The notes under the pieces: model-generated
Databases searched by the model: none
Told to the model about the DNA's origin: nothing
The model's input: only the letters and a program-made list of their open reading frames with translations
Translations under genes and position numbers: made by a program
Part shown: piece by piece, positions 29,701 to 36,196 of the stretch
Numbering within the stretch: position 1 is the first letter of the stretch
Layout: every line of letters starts with the position of its first letter
Assembly: GCA_028692105.1 (NCBI GenBank)
Contig: JAQUYC010000012.1
Coordinates: 1-46,746, forward strand
Source: Eubacteriales bacterium
GTDB lineage: Bacteria; Bacillota; Clostridia; Peptostreptococcales; Anaerovoracaceae
Reading direction: 5' to 3'
DNA: 46,746 bases

Positions 29701-31842
29701 CAGATTACAGCAATCAGTTCAATAATAGGAACGACCTCTAAAGGACAGACACTCTCCGTGGGAACCCTTACTCCTTACGGAGCAACTGCAACCTACCAGT
29801 GGCAAAGATCGGATGATGGGTCCGGATTTGTAAATATCGTTGGAGGAACAGCCAGCACCTATACCTTGGGCGGTGAGGACAGCTATAAGTATATCCGTGT
29901 CGTAGCAACCGGCTATGGTGCATACACAGGTACGGTATACAGCGGATCAGTAGGAAGAGTTACAGGCACTGTAACTCCGTTGACCGCCATAGGATCAATC
30001 AATGGTCTGACAGAGGTTGGGCAGATCCTCACAGTCGGTCCGCTGACTCCGGCAGGAACAGCGACTTATCAGTGGCAAAGGAGTGACACGGAAAACGGTG
30101 CTTATGTCAACATACCAGGAGCGGTTGGATCGACATATTCACTAAATGCATCAGATAAAGACAAATATATCAAAGTAGTAGCACAAGGGTCAGGCGCATA
30201 TTCAGGTATAGTGACAAGCACTTCTAAAGGACCTGTTGCAGCTGGACAAGTCACCGCTATAGGAAATATTACCGGCACAACAACTGTGGGCGAGACTTTA
30301 TCCGCAGGGACCTTGGTGCCGCCTGATGCAACCGTGACCTATCAGTGGAAGAGATGCGATACGCCATCAGGTACATACGAAGATATTCCAGGCGCAAACT
30401 CCGTAACCTATACCCTTACTGCCGGTGATGAAGGATATTACATTAAAGTCACCGCAACAGGATATGGTGATTATACGGGTAGTGTAACAAGTAACTATTC
30501 AGGTCCTGTCACCAATACTACGACTGCCATAACCTCAATAGGTGCAATCAGCGGTACAGCTCAGGTTGCTAAAACACTGACAGCAGGAATGATAAGCCCG
30601 GCAGGAGCAACGGTGACATATCAATGGTTAAGATGCAATTCCCCATCCGGTGAATATGAGTATATTCACGGAGCAACTGAAAGCACATATACATTGAGTG
30701 CAAATGATAAGGATAAATACATTAAGGTTCAGGTGACGAGTTCCGGCACGTACTCCGGCACTGAAACAAGCACATACGTAGGGCCTGTGGCTTTGGGGCA
30801 AATTACAGCGATAAGCCCCATTATGGGAACAACGAAAGCCGGAGAAGTGCTTACGGCAGGTACAGTAAGTCCTAATGGGGCAACAGTAACATACCAGTGG
30901 CAAAGATCAAATAATGCTGGTGGAACCTTTACTAATTTAGTTGGAGCGACTTCAAATACTTACTTACTTTCTACTGCCGACAATGGTAGTTATATAAGAG
31001 TTGAAGTAACAGGAACGGGAGCATTTACCGGATCAGCAGCCAGTGCCTCAACCGGTCCGGTAAAAAGTGCTACTACTCCAGTTACCGCGATTGGAGCTGT
31101 CAGCGGTAACACAGAAGTGGGCGAGATACTGACGGCAGGTAATTTGACGCCTGCTAATGCTACAGTTACATACCAGTGGCAGCACTGTTCAACATCAAAC
31201 GGCGATTTTGCAAATATTACCGGACAGGTTTCAAGTACTTACGTATTAACAGAAAGCGACGTGGATAAGTATATAAGAGTTGTAGTAAAAGGATCAGGAA
31301 ACTTTACTGGCACAGTCGAAAGTGCTTCAGTTGGGCCTGTTACATCAATCCAGGGAATGGGTATGATGATGCCGCTTATGCTGATGGAGGAGATAACTAC
31401 GAACGCAGCTATAACAGAAGATGTGACAACAAGCGGCGCTATCACAGAAGAGGTAACAACAAGTGGTGCAGCTGTTATAGATGAGCTGATGGTTACTCCC
31501 GATAGCGCAGCCGTCAGCGGAGCAGTACAAATAGATGAGACTCCGGAAACATCTGCTTTGTATCCTGTAGAAACGGATACCGGGGGCCAAACACAGAATA
31601 CTGACACACCTGCCACTGACAATGAAGCGCTGATGGGGACGGATTTGCCTGAACAGACAAATGAAACTTCAGACACCGTGGATCAAAGCTGTGATGAAAG
31701 CACATATTCTTCAGCTGCAAATGATGACATTGCTGCACCTGAAGAAAGAAGCGATGGCATTACAGAACCTGCAAATATAAATGGTGCAGATACAGAAACG
31801 GAAGATATGAAAGATGACTTTGAAAAAATCAATGAAATTTAG
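26779..31842 (+). CDS. Giant secreted protein with 16 Ig-like repeats (putative c-di-GMP-controlled adhesin)
   Basis: The 1687-residue protein has a basic N-terminus, a hydrophobic helix (about 15-35) and S-F-G-K-Y at 37-41, echoing the SipW-cargo motif. From about residue 60 to 1522 come 16 tandem beta-sandwich repeats of about 91 residues, each reading roughly ITAIG-I-G-x4-GQTLTAG-L-P...TYQWQR...GATSSTYTL...DKDKYIKV-x5-G-Y-G-V-S...GPV. Every fourth repeat is most alike, so the array is four copies of a four-repeat block. The tail (about 1525-1687) is acidic and Thr/Ser-rich with three AITE[DE]VTTSG-like motifs. There is no LPXTG, SLH or other wall-anchoring motif. Several repeats hold one unpaired Cys (QWxRCDT). 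A strong GGGGAGGAGGG site precedes the ATG. Length and layout suggest a surface adhesin or matrix protein. Confidence 0.9.
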   Translation: MTDKSTGKSGAKRLYRLSYYVILIALLITIPFSSYISFGKYVLEPITYTTALYSSEAFTVTSIGAITGNAQIAQTLTAGNLTPASALVDYKWQRAATSGGIYTDISGATSNTYTLTASDKDYYIKVIATGKDGYTGIVSSQYTGPVEAIPVTGIGTISGIAQVSKTLTAGTLVPSGATANYKWQRAATSGDIYVDISGASSSTYTLAPGDKDYYIRVVATGFGSYEGSVSSAYKGPIAAGFITAIGPISGTTTNGQTLTAGTLTPFGATATYQWQRNINGTGFVNITGATASTYTLTGADQNSYIRVIATGIGAYTGTVTSEFVGLVGAQIIPITSMGPIGGTSQVGKVLSAGLLEPSSATATYLWQRCDTPNGTYVSIEGATSNTYTLQPEDKDKYIKVTAVGSGTFSGTLTSNYRGPVAAGVITAIGQISGTTAVGEILTAGTLSPPNATVTYQWQRSLSTNGTYENITGATSSTYTLTSSDQGYFLKVTVTGYGTYTDTAASAYTGPVSITVIPLTDIGVISGITQVGKTLTAGSLSPAGATATYQWMRSDYENGDYENIPGATSSTYTLTANDMGHYFKVQAIGSNTYSGTVIGAGKGPVSAAEITAIGPISGTTTKGQTLTVGTLTPYGATATYKWQRSDGIEPFTDIVGGTASSYTLTGLDNYRYIRVVATGYGAYTGVVISEFVGRVTDTVTPITSIGGINGNAEVGQVLTAGTLSPAGAMATYQWMRCDTHDGTYEIIIGSTGFSYTLNSADKDKYIKVIATGASNYSGSVTSTNKGPVAAGQVTAIGSISGTTTVGQTLSAGTLSPYNATVDYQWQRAMTSGGSYSDIANANAGTYTITTEDEGYYIRVVAIGTGAYTGTAISAYTGPVSVTAAPLTGIGVISGTAEVSKTLTAGPLTPAGATATYQWMKADTSDGTYEIIPGATGSTYTLTSAEKGQYIKAQAIASGAYSGTVTSAFKGPVAAAQITAISSIIGTTSKGQTLSVGTLTPYGATATYQWQRSDDGSGFVNIVGGTASTYTLGGEDSYKYIRVVATGYGAYTGTVYSGSVGRVTGTVTPLTAIGSINGLTEVGQILTVGPLTPAGTATYQWQRSDTENGAYVNIPGAVGSTYSLNASDKDKYIKVVAQGSGAYSGIVTSTSKGPVAAGQVTAIGNITGTTTVGETLSAGTLVPPDATVTYQWKRCDTPSGTYEDIPGANSVTYTLTAGDEGYYIKVTATGYGDYTGSVTSNYSGPVTNTTTAITSIGAISGTAQVAKTLTAGMISPAGATVTYQWLRCNSPSGEYEYIHGATESTYTLSANDKDKYIKVQVTSSGTYSGTETSTYVGPVALGQITAISPIMGTTKAGEVLTAGTVSPNGATVTYQWQRSNNAGGTFTNLVGATSNTYLLSTADNGSYIRVEVTGTGAFTGSAASASTGPVKSATTPVTAIGAVSGNTEVGEILTAGNLTPANATVTYQWQHCSTSNGDFANITGQVSSTYVLTESDVDKYIRVVVKGSGNFTGTVESASVGPVTSIQGMGMMMPLMLMEEITTNAAITEDVTTSGAITEEVTTSGAAVIDELMVTPDSAAVSGAVQIDETPETSALYPVETDTGGQTQNTDTPATDNEALMGTDLPEQTNETSDTVDQSCDESTYSSAANDDIAAPEERSDGITEPANINGADTETEDMKDDFEKINEI
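26956..31343 (+). repeat. Array of 16 coding repeats in a 4 x 4 higher-order pattern
   Basis: Sixteen units of about 274 bases encode Ig-like domains. Boundaries of the four-unit blocks, measured at the [IV]-T-[AS]-I-G codons, are 26956, 28051, 29152 and 30250, giving block lengths of 1095, 1101, 1098 and about 1096 bases. Linkers alternate: odd repeats generally begin AAGxITAIG, even ones with a longer x-TxxP[LI]TxIG form. Third-position changes are plentiful, so the duplication is not recent. Confidence 0.85.
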
Positions 31843-31950
31843 CGAATATTCAATAAAAATGTTGAAACACATATCGTTTTAATATAAAATTACAATATAT
31901 AACAATAAACGTAATAGATAGGATTCAAAGACAAAAAATCACAAAGCTTG

Positions 31951-31956
31951 TATAAT
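31951..31956 (+). promoter_or_regulatory. Possible internal promoter before the first SipW-like gene
   Basis: A perfect TATAAT lies in the 193-base gap after the giant gene, 80 bases before the next start. No good -35 box is found at 16-18 bases, so use is uncertain. If real, the processing genes would escape the riboswitch. Confidence 0.3.
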
Positions 31957-31975
31957 TATAAATTTTAATGAAAAA

Positions 31976-32005
31976 TCTGTCAGTGGTCCCAAAGGAACGG
32001 ACAGA
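31976..32005 (+). other. Leader stem-loop before the first SipW-like gene
   Basis: TCTGTC (31976-31981) pairs with GACAGA (32000-32005), with an inner GTCC/GGAAC stem around CAAA. The 13-base string CGGACAGAATGTA at its right arm also occurs in the leader at 1969-2000. Function unknown. Confidence 0.4.
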
Positions 32006-32035
32006 ATGTACAGAAAGAGGGTCTGTTAAGAGGAT

Positions 32036-32713
32036 ATGGATACATCGGATGCACTTATAAACAAAAATGATAAAGAGAAAGAAAAACGTGGCGGCAATCG
32101 TATAATGCAGGTGATAGGAATATTGCTTTGCGTGGTCTTGATCCCGATGTTGGTGATAAACCTGACACTGATTATCAAATCATTTTCCTATCCAGAACAG
32201 GTACCTGACTTTTTTGGCTATAAACCCTTCATTGTGTTAAGCGGTTCCATGGAGCCTGTATTTTATTCAGGGGATCTTGCACTGGCAAGGGAAACCCCTC
32301 CGGAAAATCTTTCAGAAGGCGATATCATAGCTTTCCGTGAAGGAAACTCCGTAATAACACACAGAATAATGACGATCACTTCTGAAGAAGGTGAGAGAAG
32401 GTATATCACAAAAGGAGACAACAATAATGTTGAAGATCAGATAATCGTTACAGATGAGAAGATTGAAGGAGTATACCTGTTTAGTATAGATGGCCTTGGA
32501 AATACAGCCATGTTCATGCAGACTCCTGTCGGTATGATAGTATTTATCGCATTGCCCCTGATTCTTTTTATACTATACGATATCGTACGACGGCGCCATT
32601 ATGAAAAGCGTGAGCGGGAAAGAACAAAAGAACTTGAGGAAGAACTTGCAAAGATGCAGCAGAAACTGAACGAAAAAGACTTAAACAGCATCAAAAAAGG
32701 TCAAAAACCTTAA
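32036..32713 (+). CDS. SipW-type (ER-type) signal peptidase I, first copy
   Basis: SipW-type peptidases cleave the special signal peptides of TasA/camelysin matrix proteins. This 225-residue enzyme has a charged cytoplasmic start, a membrane helix (about 24-47), the nucleophile Ser71 in SGSMEP, and His109 in ITHRI in place of the lysine of bacterial signal peptidases. Conserved aspartates follow in KGDNNNVED (128, 134), then a second membrane helix (about 165-187). The C-terminus is a long charged coiled coil in the cytoplasm, an extension the second copy lacks. The ATG at 32036 has AAGAGG very close by; an in-frame stop at 32027 excludes an upstream start. It follows the giant gene with no terminator seen between. 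Confidence 0.92.
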   Translation: MDTSDALINKNDKEKEKRGGNRIMQVIGILLCVVLIPMLVINLTLIIKSFSYPEQVPDFFGYKPFIVLSGSMEPVFYSGDLALARETPPENLSEGDIIAFREGNSVITHRIMTITSEEGERRYITKGDNNNVEDQIIVTDEKIEGVYLFSIDGLGNTAMFMQTPVGMIVFIALPLILFILYDIVRRRHYEKRERERTKELEEELAKMQQKLNEKDLNSIKKGQKP

Positions 32714-32780
32714 ATATAGATTTATATCAGAATTAAGTATGTATTTTGCTAAGATTAGAGATTAAGAGGAGGATAACATC

Positions 32781-33431
32781 ATGAAAACTAATTTGATAGC
32801 CAGGCTCGGTTTCCTGGCACTGGTACTGACATTAATCACTACCTCTTTGGTATCCGGCACATTTGCCAAGTATACCAAAGAGGTGAAAGGCACAGATACA
32901 GTTCGTGCTGCTAAATTTGAATTTGACGTAAAACAAGGATCAACCACGTTTGACACGACAGGAGCAGCCATTGACATATTCGGAATAGCTGCAGATGGCG
33001 GTGTCACGACAAGCCCTGCGGGAATCATAGCTCCGGGCACAACGGGAGACTTTGATATTGAAATAACAAATAAGAGCGAAGTAGATGTTAATGCTGTATT
33101 GACATTCTCCGAAACGAACTCGGATAATATACCGATATATTATGTGTACAACACACAAAGGTACTCAAGCGTATTGACCGGTTTGTATACTGGTGATAAT
33201 AATGGCACATATGAAGCATTGACAGAATTGGCAAATGATATGTCATCCGTTACATTAGAAGCCACAGATGGAATAACACCCACAACACAGCTCATCAATT
33301 TAGATTGGTTCTGGGCATTTAACTCTGCCGGGACCGGACAATCTGATACATTAGACACTGCAATCGGAATGGCCGGGACATTGCCGGAGGTTACTTTAGA
33401 TATAACCTGCACAGTAACTCAGGTTGACTGA
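32781..33431 (+). CDS. TasA/CalY (camelysin, M73-like) matrix fibre protein
   Basis: The 216-residue protein is the clearest TasA-family member here. It has a hydrophobic signal helix (about 7-26), T-F-A-K-Y at 27-31 and the KGTDTVRAAKFEFDV stretch typical of the mature N-terminus in TasA and CalY. The IIAPGTTGDFDIEITNKSEVDV segment and a final beta region (LDWFWAF, EVTLDITCTVTQVD) follow. TasA subunits assemble into biofilm fibres by donating the N-terminal strand to the next subunit. The start has an excellent site (AGGAGGATAACATC), the best of the cluster, which fits a major structural subunit. It lies 67 bases after the SipW-type gene, as sipW and tasA do in Bacillus. CalY-type members have been assigned protease activity; no catalytic motif is evident here. 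Confidence 0.85.
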   Translation: MKTNLIARLGFLALVLTLITTSLVSGTFAKYTKEVKGTDTVRAAKFEFDVKQGSTTFDTTGAAIDIFGIAADGGVTTSPAGIIAPGTTGDFDIEITNKSEVDVNAVLTFSETNSDNIPIYYVYNTQRYSSVLTGLYTGDNNGTYEALTELANDMSSVTLEATDGITPTTQLINLDWFWAFNSAGTGQSDTLDTAIGMAGTLPEVTLDITCTVTQVD

Positions 33432-33527
33432 TAATATAGCATTACATAAAATTAGTTATGGTAAATACAGGCATATGAAATAAGTACTTTTATTGCAGTA
33501 ATGCAGGTTAACAACTGAACAGATGAT

Positions 33528-33578
33528 CCTTTGCCTCCTGCAGAGCTTTGAACGATTATTCGGGGGGCAAGGGATTTT
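33528..33578 (+). terminator. Weak terminator-like hairpin between the fibre and anchor genes
   Basis: CCTTTGCCTCC (33528-33538) pairs with GGGGGGCAAGG (33562-33573 region), 11 pairs including two G-U, with a 23-base loop followed by ATTTTCT. The large loop and short T run suggest partial termination, which would lower expression of the genes that follow relative to the fibre subunit. Confidence 0.5.
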
Positions 33579-33601
33579 CTATAAATAAAGGAGGCGCTTC
33601 C

Positions 33602-34858
33602 TTGGATATAGATATAACAGATAAAACTGAAAATAAGGTGGCGGATATGGGTAATACTGATTCTTCCTTTAATAAAAGCAGAGAAACAAGAAAAAGAAGG
33701 ATTGGTTGGTTGCTGCTCCTGTTTTTCTGTGTCTCTCTGACGTCATGTCTCATAGGTTTTGTTATCGGACGTATCGTTACTACAGACAATTATTCCGGCT
33801 ACATAGTTGATACTATTACTCTATCATCCGGAGAAGCAGATATAAAAAATAGATTTGACCTGACAGGGAGGGTTCTTTATACGGATGGTACTTCGTATGG
33901 AAACGGAACTGTGGAATTAAGAAGTGAGCCGAGATATACCGAAACCGACTCGTCCGGATACTTTATGTTCAAAGATGTGCCGGCAGGCAAACATGTTATC
34001 AACGTGATACAGGGCGGAGTAGTTCAGGCAACTTGTATTGTATTTGTTGATGCAAATGAAAGCAATACTGAATCTCAGATTGTAAAACTTGATGACGGAA
34101 GTTTTCAGATGCGAATTTCACTAAATGTGGTTATGCTCGAAATAACATTATTTATCGACAACGGTAAGATGATTCCTTATCTGAGCGATGATCATTTATT
34201 AGGAGACGATGGAAAGACTTTTCCGGGAGATGCTTATGGTGAGTATAATAACGCTGAACCTGAAGGGACTGATGAGACTGAACCCCCAGTGCCGCCTGTG
34301 ATTCCCGAACTACCGATACCGCCTGTGATTCCTGAGCCTCCAAAACCGCCGGTAGTACCTGAACCTCCAATAACTGAGACTCCTGACAGAGCTCCCGATA
34401 TAGAAGCAAGCGAAAATGTGGCTGGCAGTCAGAGCTGGACTCGGTTGGCGTCAATCAATATATTCGGAATACGTGAAAACAGCAAAAATATTAAAATGAT
34501 CAACGGACAAAAAGTAATTGCTCCCGGAGCTTATGGCGCCTACCCGTTCAAGCTTAAAAATAATGAAGCCAATACAATCGAATACAGCATTAATTTTTCT
34601 AAAGCAGACGAAAATCAGCTTGACTTGCCAATAAAATACAGACTAAAAAAAGGAAATACTTATATTGACGGAAATCAATGGCAGAATGCGGAGGATATTC
34701 GAGCAGAAATATCATACATACAGCCAGGAGTCACTGATTACTATACATTGGAATGGAAGTGGTCAACCTCTGATGACATTTCTGATACCTTGATTGGAAT
34801 GCGAAATGATAACAAGTTATACTTACTTACAGCTAAGGTCAATGCCCAATTTAAATAA
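33602..34858 (+). CDS. Membrane-anchored protein with CarboxypepD_reg/Cna-B-like and TasA-like domains on a Pro-rich stalk
   Basis: The TTG at 33602 is the start: AAGGAGG lies seven bases before it, while the open frame's first TTG (33548) has none. The 418-residue protein has 33 charged cytoplasmic residues, a membrane helix (34-56) and a carboxypeptidase-regulatory or Cna-B-like beta domain (about 78-150; TDSSGYFMFKDVPAGKHVI). A proline-rich spacer (about 226-262; repeated PPVIPE-PP units) and a C-terminal domain (about 283-418) follow. That last domain resembles the mature TasA-like protein at 32781: INIFG/IDIFG, APGAYGAYPFKL/APGTTGDFDIEI, LPIKY/IPIYY and LEWKWSTS...DTLIGM/LDWFWAFN...DTAIGM. 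LTSC at 46-49 resembles a lipobox but lies inside the helix. I infer a cell-surface anchor or nucleator for the fibre. Confidence 0.75.
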   Translation: MDIDITDKTENKVADMGNTDSSFNKSRETRKRRIGWLLLLFFCVSLTSCLIGFVIGRIVTTDNYSGYIVDTITLSSGEADIKNRFDLTGRVLYTDGTSYGNGTVELRSEPRYTETDSSGYFMFKDVPAGKHVINVIQGGVVQATCIVFVDANESNTESQIVKLDDGSFQMRISLNVVMLEITLFIDNGKMIPYLSDDHLLGDDGKTFPGDAYGEYNNAEPEGTDETEPPVPPVIPELPIPPVIPEPPKPPVVPEPPITETPDRAPDIEASENVAGSQSWTRLASINIFGIRENSKNIKMINGQKVIAPGAYGAYPFKLKNNEANTIEYSINFSKADENQLDLPIKYRLKKGNTYIDGNQWQNAEDIRAEISYIQPGVTDYYTLEWKWSTSDDISDTLIGMRNDNKLYLLTAKVNAQFK

Positions 34859-34913
34859 TGTTTGACGACGTAAAAATTAGTGTCTTGCAGGGTTAAAATA
34901 TGGAGTGTCTTGA

Positions 34914-35426
34914 ATGAAAAAAATATGGAAGGTATTACGTATAGGTCTGCTGCTATTTTTATCAGCAATACTGATATTCAATTTGTACATAATAACCGCT
35001 CAAATCGTGTTCAATAAAGATCTGCCTAAAGTTGCGGGGTTCGCACAGATTATCGTGATATCCGGAAGCATGCAGCCTGATATTAGGGTGGGGGATCTGC
35101 TCTTTATTCAAGAACAGGAAAAATATGAAAAGAATGATATAGTGACATACAGAAGCAATGGCAGACTTATAACACACAGGCTTATTGAAATTGATAATGA
35201 GACAGCTTTAGCGAAGGGTGACGCAAATAATGTGACTGATGATCCCGTGCCTATTGCAGATATTGAAGGAAAAGTAGTGCTTAGTATTCCGGATGCCGGT
35301 AATTATATTCTTTTTCTAAAGACACCGAAGGGTATGTCTCTGGCTATCTTATTTGTGATTGTACTTTATATAATTCTTGAACTGCCGGGTATTATAGGAA
35401 GCAGGCAGTCTTCAAAGAAAACCTGA
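34914..35426 (+). CDS. SipW-type (ER-type) signal peptidase I, second copy
   Basis: The 170-residue enzyme has a membrane helix (about 9-29), the nucleophile Ser52 in SGSMQP, His88 in LITHRL, conserved aspartates in KGDANNVTD (103, 109) and a second helix near 143-162. It shares the catalytic plan of the first copy but little else, is 55 residues shorter and lacks the cytoplasmic coiled coil. Two such enzymes bracketing the fibre and anchor genes suggests a division of cargo or stepwise processing. GGAGTG precedes the ATG. It is the last gene of the cluster; the palindrome after it (GATAATTATATAATTATC) is followed by A rather than T on the plus strand. Confidence 0.9.
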   Translation: MKKIWKVLRIGLLLFLSAILIFNLYIITAQIVFNKDLPKVAGFAQIIVISGSMQPDIRVGDLLFIQEQEKYEKNDIVTYRSNGRLITHRLIEIDNETALAKGDANNVTDDPVPIADIEGKVVLSIPDAGNYILFLKTPKGMSLAILFVIVLYIILELPGIIGSRQSSKKT

Positions 35427-35523
35427 TAATTATATAATTATCAAAAAAAATCGTATTTTATGATATAATATCAACAATAGACATGACATCATCAAGGTAA
35501 AATTAAAGAACAGGAGTATCGAT

Positions 35524-35865
35524 ATGGCAGATTGTATATTTTGTATGATAGCGAATAAAGAGATCTCTTCTAAAGCAGTATATGAAGATGACAGGATCAT
35601 CGCCTTTTATGATATGGAACCACAGGCACCTGTACATGTTCTGATAGTTCCCAAAAAACATATTCTGTCTCTGGACGACCTTCAGGCCGAAGATGCGGAG
35701 CTTGCCGGATATCTGATGCTCAAAGTGAAGGATATAGCAAAGGAACTGGGATTGGAAAACGGCTATCGTTTGGTGAATAACTGCGGAGAGGATGGCATGC
35801 AAACCGTTCAGCATTTACATTTCCATCTGTTGGGAAAAAGAAAAATGACATGGCCGCCCGGATAA
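35524..35865 (+). CDS. HIT-family nucleotide-binding hydrolase (HinT-like)
   Basis: HIT proteins hydrolyse AMP-linked substrates such as aminoacyl-AMP and phosphoramidates. The 113-residue protein has CIFCMI at the N-terminus (zinc-type Cys pair), the YEDDRIIAFYDMEPQAPVHV and VPKKHI segments, and the active-site triad in QHLHFHLLG. Full-length for the HinT branch. AGGAG lies eight bases before the ATG. A TATAAT at 35464-35469 could be its -10 box, but the -35 is poor. It starts the conserved block that continues with rpsU and yqeY. Confidence 0.93.
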   Translation: MADCIFCMIANKEISSKAVYEDDRIIAFYDMEPQAPVHVLIVPKKHILSLDDLQAEDAELAGYLMLKVKDIAKELGLENGYRLVNNCGEDGMQTVQHLHFHLLGKRKMTWPPG

Positions 35866-35887
35866 GGGAAAGGTTACGAAAAATAAC

Positions 35888-35916
35888 TTGCTTAACATGA
35901 TTATAGCATGTATAAT
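35888..35916 (+). promoter_or_regulatory. Sigma-A promoter of rpsU-yqeY
   Basis: TTGCTT (35888-35893) and a perfect TATAAT (35911-35916) are exactly 17 bases apart, 75 bases before the S21 start. Confidence 0.75.
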
Positions 35917-35990
35917 ACTTTTGTTATAGGGTAAATCCGCTTGATACTAATCCGAGAGATTTCAGGACACGGAGGGAGGGGAATGAATAA

Positions 35991-36170
35991 ATGGCACAAG
36001 TAGTTGTAAGAGAGAACGAAAGTTTAGAAAGCGCGCTGAAAAGGTTTAAGCGTTCTTGCGCTAGGGACGGAGTAATGTCAGAATTGAGAAAAAGAGAACA
36101 TTATGAAAAGCCAAGCGTAAAGAGAAAGAAAAAATCAGAAGCAGCAAGAAAGAAAGCAAAGAAATTTTAA
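35991..36170 (+). CDS. rpsU: 30S ribosomal protein S21
   Basis: This 59-residue, very basic protein begins [20 protein letters not shown] and continues with [20 protein letters not shown] and a lysine/arginine-rich tail, the full S21 pattern. S21 helps the 30S subunit pair with messenger leaders. A strong GGAGGGAGGGG site lies ten bases upstream. Its own promoter precedes it and yqeY follows after 26 bases. Confidence 0.97.
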   Translation: MAQVVVRENESLESALKRFKRSCARDGVMSELRKREHYEKPSVKRKKKSEAARKKAKKF

Positions 36171-36196
36171 TCATTAATAAAGAAGGTGTAATATAA

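Noticed and set aside
26956-31343. Regularly spaced repeats as a CRISPR array or satellite
   Set aside because: Units are about 274 bases, vary at third codon positions and keep one reading frame throughout, so they are protein-coding domain repeats.
31343-31842. Sortase anchor at the C-terminus of the giant protein
   Set aside because: No LPXTG-like motif and no hydrophobic helix with a basic tail is present; the end is acidic and polar.
33740-33760. Lipoprotein signal (LTSC) in the membrane-anchored fibre protein
   Set aside because: The motif lies in the middle of the hydrophobic helix, after 33 charged residues, and the helix continues beyond the Cys. A plain membrane anchor is more likely, though not certain.
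35424-35441. Palindrome GATAATTATATAATTATC as terminator of the fibre cluster
   Set aside because: It is all A/T and is followed by A rather than T on the plus strand; it would suit only a minus-strand transcript, and no such gene is present.
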